Source: Sphingobium sp052327305
GTDB taxonomy: Bacteria; Pseudomonadota; Alphaproteobacteria; Sphingomonadales; Sphingomonadaceae
Assembly (NCBI RefSeq): GCF_052327305.1
Contig: NZ_CP182486.1
Span: 2,294,001-2,358,000, forward strand
Length of the DNA stretch: 64,000 nt
Direction: 5' to 3'
In this document: positions 58,993 through 64,000 of the stretch, piece by piece
Numbering within the stretch: the first letter of the stretch is position 1
Layout of the letters: the number at the start of each line of letters is the position of its first letter
The notes under the pieces: model-generated
What the model was told of the DNA's origin: nothing
The model's input: only the letters and a program-made list of their open reading frames with translations
Databases searched by the model: none
Made by a program: the position numbers and the translations under genes

Positions 58993-61695
58993 GTGCAGCA
59001 TCTGGGCATGCCAGACTCTCGACCCGTTATCACCCAGAATCCGGACATCCGTTATCTCGGGCGGCTTCTGGGAGACGTCATTCGCATCTATGGCGGCGAG
59101 CGGCTCTATCGTCAGACCGAATATATCCGTTCCGCGTCGGTTGACCGCGCGCGCGGCGTCGCATCCGCGGAGGGTGTCGATAGCGGGCTTTCCGCGCTCA
59201 CGCTGGACGACACGCTCGCTTTCGTGCGCGGCTTCATGCTTTTCTCGATGCTGGCGAACCTTGCGGAGGACCGGCAGGGTATCGCTGCGGAGCCGGGCGC
59301 GGACATCGCCAGCGCCGTCACGCGGCTGGAGCGGCATGGTCTCAAGCATGAGGCGATACTGGACCTGCTGAGCCGGGCGCTTGTGGTGCCTGTGCTCACG
59401 GCTCACCCCACCGAGGTGCGCCGCAAGAGCATGATCGACCATCGCAACGTGATCGCGGAGCTTATGATGCTGCGTGATCTGGGCCGGCTGGAAACGGAGC
59501 AGGGGGAGCCGATCGACGAGGCGATCAGCCGCCAGATCGCGCTGCTTTGGCAGACCCGCCCTCTGCGTCGCGAGCGCCTGTTCGTTCAGGATGAGATCGA
59601 CAACGCCCTTTCCTATTTCCGCGATATTTTCATGCCCGTGCTGCCGAGCCTCTATGCGCGGTGGGATCGGGTTCTGGGTGAACGGGTGCCGGCCTTTCTT
59701 CGGCTTGGAACCTGGATCGGTGGTGATCGGGACGGAAATCCGTTCGTTCAGGCCGATCAGTTGCGCATGGCGGTTGGCCGGGCCAGTGCCGCCGTGCTGC
59801 GCTTCTATCTGGATTCAGTGCATGAACTGGGCGCGCAGCTTTCCATTTCCAGCGAACTCGCAGCGGTGCCTTCCGGTGTCCGGGAACTGGCTGCCGCGAG
59901 CGGCGATGACAGCCCCAGCCGACGGGACGAACCCTATCGCCGGGCGCTGAGCGGCATTTATGCGCGGCTTGCGGCAACCTATCAGGCGGTCGTGGGCGCG
60001 GCGCCGCCACGGCCGTCTTCGCTGAAGGGCAAGCCTTATGCCAATGCGGAGGCCTTCCGGGATGACCTCGCGACGCTTGGACGCGGTCTTGCGATGGATG
60101 GCAACGGAGCGTTGGCGAACGGCGGCGGTATCGCTCGGCTCATTCGCGCAGTCGACATATTCGGCTTTCACCTCACAGTCCTCGACATGCGCCAGAACAG
60201 CGCCGTGCATGAGCGCGTCGTTGCCGAACTGCTGAAGGTTGGCGGCGTCGAGGAGGACTATGAAGCGCTGGACGAAGCGGCGCGGGTGTCGCTCCTCCGC
60301 CGCGAACTCGCCAATGATCGGCCGCTCGGCACGCGCTTCTCCGACTATAGCGAGGAGACGACGACGGAACTCGCCATCGTCGAAGCCGCAGCGGAGGCGC
60401 ATCGGCGCTACGGCCCAGCGTGCATCACTCACTATCTCATTTCCAAGGCGGAGAGCGTCTCGGACATGTTGGAGGTGCACATCCTCCTCAAGGAAGCGGG
60501 CCTCTGGCGGGCGGCCAAAGGCGATGAGCCGCCACACGCGCCGATCATGTCCATTCCTCTTTTTGAGACAATCGCCGACCTCGAACAGGCGCCGGACATC
60601 ATGTCCGCCTATTTCGCCTTGCCGGAGATCGGGGCGCTCGCCCGATCGCGCGGTCATCAGGAAGTGATGATCGGCTATTCCGACTCCAACAAGGACGGCG
60701 GCTATCTCACCTCCACATGGAGCCTGCACGAGGCCAGCAAGGCGCTGGCGCCCGTCTTTGCCGAGGCCGGCGTCGCCATGCAGCTCTTCCATGGTCGGGG
60801 CGGTGCAGTCGGGCGTGGGGGCGGATCGTCATTTCAGGCGATTCAGGCCCAGCCCGCCGGCACCGTGCAGGGCCGCATTCGCATCACCGAGCAGGGCGAG
60901 ATGATCGCGGCCAAATATGGCACGCCGGAGAGTGCGCGGGTGAATCTGGAGGCGATGACCAGCGCCGCGCTGCTCGCCAGCATGGAGCCGGAGCAGCTGT
61001 CTTCAGCGGACAACGCGCGCTTTACCGAGGCGATGAGCCGCATATCGGCGGACGCGTTCAAAGCCTATCGCGCGCTCGTTTATGAGACGGAGGGCTTTCG
61101 CGACTTCTTCCGCCAGTTGACGCCGATTCAAGAAATATCGGGCCTGAAAATCGGCTCGCGCCCTGCCAGCCGCACCAAGTCCAGCCGTATCGAGGATCTG
61201 CGCGCCATTCCCTGGGTGTTCAGCTGGGCACAGGCCCGAGTGATGCTGCCGGGCTGGTATGGCGTGGGTCACGCCCTTGCCGGCTTCGAGGATCAGGCTC
61301 TGCTCGCGGAAATGGCGCAGGCCTGGCCTTTCTTCAGATCAGCGCTTGGCAATATGGAGATGGTGCTCGCCAAATCGGACCTCGGCATTGCCGAGCATTA
61401 TCTCCCGCTGGTCGAGGATCAGACGCTGGGTAAGGTGCTGTTCGGACGCATCCGTGAGGGCTGGGACATGGCCCATGACAGCCTGCTGAGCGTCACTGGA
61501 CAGTCCCACCTGCTGGAAAAGAGCCCGACGCTCGATACGTCGATCCGGCTGCGCCTGCCCTATATCGAACCGCTCAACCTGCTGCAGGTGGAACTGCTCA
61601 AGCGCCACCGCGCCGGGGAGGACGATCCGCGCATCCGCGAAGGCATCGAGCTTTCGATCAACGCGATTGCCACGGCGCTGCGTAACTCGGGGTGA
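58993..61695 (+). CDS. ppc: Phosphoenolpyruvate carboxylase
   Basis: Ppc fixes bicarbonate onto PEP to give oxaloacetate, refilling the TCA cycle. The 900-residue protein is full length. It has VLTAHPTEVRRKSM (catalytic His, about 136), IGYSDSNKDGGY (about 560-570), FHGRGGAVGRGGG (about 597-609) and the C-terminal end ATALRNSG. The start is GTG 58993 or ATG 59008 (MPDSRPVITQNPD). Single gene between clpS and a secreted-protein gene. Confidence 0.97.
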   Translation: MQHLGMPDSRPVITQNPDIRYLGRLLGDVIRIYGGERLYRQTEYIRSASVDRARGVASAEGVDSGLSALTLDDTLAFVRGFMLFSMLANLAEDRQGIAAEPGADIASAVTRLERHGLKHEAILDLLSRALVVPVLTAHPTEVRRKSMIDHRNVIAELMMLRDLGRLETEQGEPIDEAISRQIALLWQTRPLRRERLFVQDEIDNALSYFRDIFMPVLPSLYARWDRVLGERVPAFLRLGTWIGGDRDGNPFVQADQLRMAVGRASAAVLRFYLDSVHELGAQLSISSELAAVPSGVRELAAASGDDSPSRRDEPYRRALSGIYARLAATYQAVVGAAPPRPSSLKGKPYANAEAFRDDLATLGRGLAMDGNGALANGGGIARLIRAVDIFGFHLTVLDMRQNSAVHERVVAELLKVGGVEEDYEALDEAARVSLLRRELANDRPLGTRFSDYSEETTTELAIVEAAAEAHRRYGPACITHYLISKAESVSDMLEVHILLKEAGLWRAAKGDEPPHAPIMSIPLFETIADLEQAPDIMSAYFALPEIGALARSRGHQEVMIGYSDSNKDGGYLTSTWSLHEASKALAPVFAEAGVAMQLFHGRGGAVGRGGGSSFQAIQAQPAGTVQGRIRITEQGEMIAAKYGTPESARVNLEAMTSAALLASMEPEQLSSADNARFTEAMSRISADAFKAYRALVYETEGFRDFFRQLTPIQEISGLKIGSRPASRTKSSRIEDLRAIPWVFSWAQARVMLPGWYGVGHALAGFEDQALLAEMAQAWPFFRSALGNMEMVLAKSDLGIAEHYLPLVEDQTLGKVLFGRIREGWDMAHDSLLSVTGQSHLLEKSPTLDTSIRLRLPYIEPLNLLQVELLKRHRAGEDDPRIREGIELSINAIATALRNSG

Positions 61696-61752
61696 AATCC
61701 TAAGCCTTCGTACATACATGGATCGTTCATCGCTGTCGGTGAAAGAAACATC

Positions 61753-62271
61753 ATGCCTAGGCCGCTCCCCCGCACAGTTTTCCGGATCGCAGCGCTTCTG
61801 CTCGCGGCCGGCGGCTTCCAGGCTCACGCCCAAGCCCCCGTGCGGGCCGATGCGCACAATGGCGATGCGCAGCCCCCGCAGACCGAAGCCGCGCCGGTTA
61901 CGCCTTCCTATGCGCTGACCGAGGACGAGAAGGCCGGTCGCAGGACCATCGATGTGGCGGTCTATGGCGATGATGCCTGCCCGACCACAGATGACGGCAC
62001 GATCATCGTCTGCGCGCGTCGGCCCGAGGCAGAGCGCTTCCGCATACCGCCAGCCGTGCGCAAGAAGGAAGCGGAGGAGAAGGACGCACCAGCCGAACAA
62101 GGCTGGGGTAGTCGCGCGATGGCGACCGAGGCGTCGGGACGCGCTTTCCTCCCCAATAGTTGCTCGCCGATTGGCAGCAACGGCTCGACGGGCTGCACGC
62201 AGGCGATGCTGCAGCAATGGTATGCGGAGATGCGGAAAGCGGGGAAACTGGGGCCGATCTTCGGCAAATAG
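61753..62271 (+). CDS. Secreted hypothetical protein with a 'CPTTDDGTIIVCARR' type motif
   Basis: This 172-residue protein has a signal peptide ending AHAQA (about residue 28). A low-complexity stretch follows, and then DDACPTTDDGTIIVCARRPEAERFRIP. That segment pairs two Cys around a TTDDGTIIV core and recurs, from memory, in many sphingomonad exported proteins. A third and fourth Cys occur near the end (NSCSPIGSNGSTGCTQ). Two disulfides are likely. Function unknown. It lies between ppc and the hemerythrin gene on the same strand. Confidence 0.75.
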   Translation: MPRPLPRTVFRIAALLLAAGGFQAHAQAPVRADAHNGDAQPPQTEAAPVTPSYALTEDEKAGRRTIDVAVYGDDACPTTDDGTIIVCARRPEAERFRIPPAVRKKEAEEKDAPAEQGWGSRAMATEASGRAFLPNSCSPIGSNGSTGCTQAMLQQWYAEMRKAGKLGPIFGK

Positions 62272-62336
62272 CCGGAGGAGCTTTTTTCGCCCGGACACGT
62301 TCCTTCTCGGACAACCGAAGACAGGAGCCGCACACC

Positions 62337-62798
62337 ATGGCAGACGCCGCGATATTTGAAGCGCTCATCAAGGATCATGATCTACACCGCGAGCTGCTTG
62401 CGAAGATCGCGGACAGCAAGGCTGACGAAGAGCGCAAGGCTCTGTTCGAGCAGTTCCGGGTCGAAGTGACGGCTCATGCCGCAGCGGAAGAAGAAAGCCT
62501 TTATGCCACCATGCTCGCCAAGCCCGATCTTCGCGAAGAGGCGCAGCACAGTGTTGCCGAGCATAAGGAAATCGACGATTTTCTGAAAGAACTGGGCGAT
62601 CTGGAGATCGGCAAGGATGCGTGGGATGCGACCTTCAAGCATATGATGAAGCGCTACCTTCATCATATCGACGAAGAGGAAGAAGAGATGTTTCCCGCTG
62701 CCGACGATGGCCTTTCAGGCGCGGACGAGAAGCGCCTCGCGGGCGTCTTCAAGCGGCGGAAGCCTGCCGAACTCAGGCAAGCGAAGGCAGAGGCCTGA
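62337..62798 (+). CDS. Hemerythrin domain-containing protein
   Basis: This 153-residue four-helix protein has the hemerythrin-like ligand pattern: HDLHRELL in helix 1, HAAAEEESLY in helix 2, HKEIDDFL in helix 3 and HHIDEEEEEMFP in helix 4. It probably holds a di-iron centre that binds O2 or NO, or senses oxidative stress. A short tail (GVFKRRKPAEL) is basic. The ATG at 62337 has AGGAG 9 nt upstream; the open frame from 62160 overlaps the previous gene and is not used. Stop codon is 3 bp from the convergent DUF1489 gene. Confidence 0.88.
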   Translation: MADAAIFEALIKDHDLHRELLAKIADSKADEERKALFEQFRVEVTAHAAAEEESLYATMLAKPDLREEAQHSVAEHKEIDDFLKELGDLEIGKDAWDATFKHMMKRYLHHIDEEEEEMFPAADDGLSGADEKRLAGVFKRRKPAELRQAKAEA

Positions 62799-62801
62799 CC
62801 G

Positions 62802-63200
62802 TCAGATAAGGCCCAGCCGGGCGAGATCGCTCGCGATCTCCGCCGGGAGACTGTCGCCGGCCTCTGTGTTTGTGGCATCCGCGGGTGCATTGACCTCGCT
62901 CAGATAGCGCCAGCCCTGATGGGCGCGGCGTGGGCGGGGCGTCACCGCGATGAGCCGGGGCTCCAGCCTTATCCAATGCTTGCCATCGGGCTTTTCGGCG
63001 AACCCGATGATCGGGCTTCGCCCCACGATCATGTGTTGGTGGATCCAGTACAGCGACCCGCCGGCTAGCTCCGCCTCTCGCTTGGGCAGATAGCGTGTGG
63101 TCAGTCGCGCTTCCCCTCCGCTCCCGTGGCTCTCTAGCCAATCGCGCAGACTGTCCGCGCTTTCGGCGCCGAACGCGATCTTGGTGAGGTGAAGCGGCAT
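62802..63200 (-). CDS. DUF1489 family protein
   Basis: This 132-residue protein matches the alphaproteobacterial DUF1489 family: MPLHLTKIAFG at the N-terminus, RYLPKREAEL, GSLYWIHQHMIVGRSPIIGF and WRYLSEVNAPAD. Family members usually have this length and are single-copy; their function is unknown. It starts 12 bp after the mgtE stop on the same strand, so it is probably in the mgtE operon. Confidence 0.9.
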   Translation of the reverse strand: MPLHLTKIAFGAESADSLRDWLESHGSGGEARLTTRYLPKREAELAGGSLYWIHQHMIVGRSPIIGFAEKPDGKHWIRLEPRLIAVTPRPRRAHQGWRYLSEVNAPADATNTEAGDSLPAEIASDLARLGLI

Positions 63201-63212
63201 TTGCGAGGACGC

Positions 63213-64000
63213 TCAGCCTGCCAGGCCAGCGGCAGTCGCAAGGCCCAGAAAGGCGAGAAAGCCCATCGAGTCCGTAATCATCGTTACGAAAATGGATGAA
63301 GCGACTGCCGGGTCGATATTGAAGCGATCGAAAACCAGCGGCACGGCGACGCCCGCAAGCCCGGCCGTCACGATGTTGGTCATCATTGCGGCGGCGATCA
63401 CGCCGCCGAGCGCCGGATTCTGGAAAACGAGCGAGACCCCGATGCCGAGCACCAGCGCCACGGTTCCTCCGTTGAGCAAGGCCACGCGCAACTCGCGCGT
63501 GATTGTGCGGCGGGTGTTGGTGCCGGTGATCTGGTTCGTGGCGAGCGCGCGCACGGTCACGGCCATCGTCTGGCTACCGGCATTGCCGCCCACGCCCGCC
63601 ACGATCGGCATGAGCGTGGCAAGCGCGACCATCTTTTCGATCGTCCCTTCGAAGATACCGATAATCGTGCTCGCGAGCAGCGCGGTCATCAGGTTGGAGA
63701 GCAGCCAGCGGACCCGCGCTTTGTAGCTCTCCACCACCGGTTCGTTGATGTCGCCTTCGCCGCCGGCACCGGACAGTCGGAGGATATCCTCGCCTGCCTC
63801 TTCCTGAATGATGTGGACGACGTCATCGACCGTAATCATGCCGACGAGCCGCCCGGACTGATCGACCACCGCTGCCGAGATCAGCGCATATTTCTGGAAG
63901 CGCAGCGCGACTTCCTCCTGATCCATATCGACCGGAATCAGGGTCTGCTCGCGCTTCATGAGATCGGAGAGCGCGATGCCGCGTGGGCAGCGCAGAACCC
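63213..64000 (-). CDS. mgtE: Magnesium transporter MgtE, C-terminal part
   Basis: The gene continues beyond the right edge; about 262 codons are in view. The visible part covers the end of the CBS-domain pair (VDQSGRLVGMITVDDVVHII) and the linker. The five-helix channel domain follows, with the selectivity segment PIVAGVGGNAGSQ and ITDSMGFLAFLGLA near the end. MgtE is a Mg2+ channel gated by cytosolic Mg2+ through its N and CBS domains. An internal ATG at 63959 is not the start; in-frame coding (VLRCPRGIALSDLM) continues to position 64000. DUF1489 follows. Confidence 0.93.
   Translation of the reverse strand, partial: VLRCPRGIALSDLMKREQTLIPVDMDQEEVALRFQKYALISAAVVDQSGRLVGMITVDDVVHIIQEEAGEDILRLSGAGGEGDINEPVVESYKARVRWLLSNLMTALLASTIIGIFEGTIEKMVALATLMPIVAGVGGNAGSQTMAVTVRALATNQITGTNTRRTITRELRVALLNGGTVALVLGIGVSLVFQNPALGGVIAAAMMTNIVTAGLAGVAVPLVFDRFNIDPAVASSIFVTMITDSMGFLAFLGLATAAGLAG

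Noticed and set aside
1..64000. tRNA or rRNA genes, CRISPR arrays, insertion sequences, prophage or attachment sites
   Set aside because: I looked for tRNA-like cloverleaf ends, spaced repeats and transposase or integrase motifs and found none. Short tRNA-like or divergent elements could escape reading by eye.

Overview
The window is high-GC chromosomal DNA from an alphaproteobacterium, most likely a member of the Sphingomonadaceae (Sphingobium/Sphingomonas type). This is an inference from gene content: RcdA (DUF1465), DUF465 proteins, an IalB-like protein, TamA/TamB, a class I PHA synthase with a phasin, ClpS, DUF1489, and two promoter-like sequences of the EcfG general-stress type. Genes are dense, on both strands, and often overlap at ATGA or TGATG junctions. 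I see no rRNA, tRNA, CRISPR array, insertion sequence or prophage. This is essentially core chromosome.

Layout. 1-9.2 kb: the first codons of a leftward gene behind a strong dyad, a small membrane protein, a DUF3857/transglutaminase protein, dnaN, an IalB-like protein, rlmN with an overlapping TauE-type permease, a DUF1493 protein, and a cytochrome b561/molybdopterin oxidoreductase pair. 9.4-17.7 kb: cyclopropane fatty acid synthase, a dienelactone hydrolase, prmA, a soluble chemotaxis transducer, sdhCDA without sdhB, and a methyltransferase. 17.7-26 kb: two DUF465 genes, rcdA, tamA-tamB and a PRC-barrel protein. 26-29.9 kb: glnBA, map, a CinA-like protein. 29.9-34 kb: otsB-GH15-otsA. 34-39.1 kb: a zinc-ribbon protein divergent from a tightly overlapped ftsE-ftsX-ydcF-plsC chain, then a leftward pair (unknown protein plus fpr) behind a Fur-like box. 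39.3-45.5 kb: GlsB-type stress protein, an RND efflux adaptor and pump, DUF445. 45.7-53.6 kb: murA, a Crp/Fnr regulator, an HNH nuclease, gluQ, a HIG1 protein, a PduO-type adenosyltransferase, an SDR with a lipoprotein, proA and a proline-rich lipoprotein. 53.6-64 kb: a short transcript-like locus, DUF2721, an AlaC-type aminotransferase, phaC, phasin, clpS, ppc, a secreted protein, a hemerythrin protein, DUF1489 and the C-terminal part of mgtE.

Functional themes. Several groups work together: envelope building (TamA/B, MurA, FtsEX, PlsC, Cfa), carbon and reducing-power storage (PhaC, phasin, Ppc, Sdh), nitrogen assimilation (GlnB, GlnA, ProA, aminotransferase), and stress protection (trehalose operon and GlsB protein, each preceded by a GGAAC-N16/17-CGTT promoter motif). 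The phasin promoter carries TTGCA-rich dyads like PhaR sites, and the fpr pair sits behind a Fur-like dyad.

The feature that best fits 'previously undescribed' is at 53.80-54.01 kb. A 19-codon ORF is preceded by a 14-nt sequence exactly complementary to the 3' end of 16S rRNA and followed by a structured RNA ending in a terminator-like hairpin. Its function is unknown to me.
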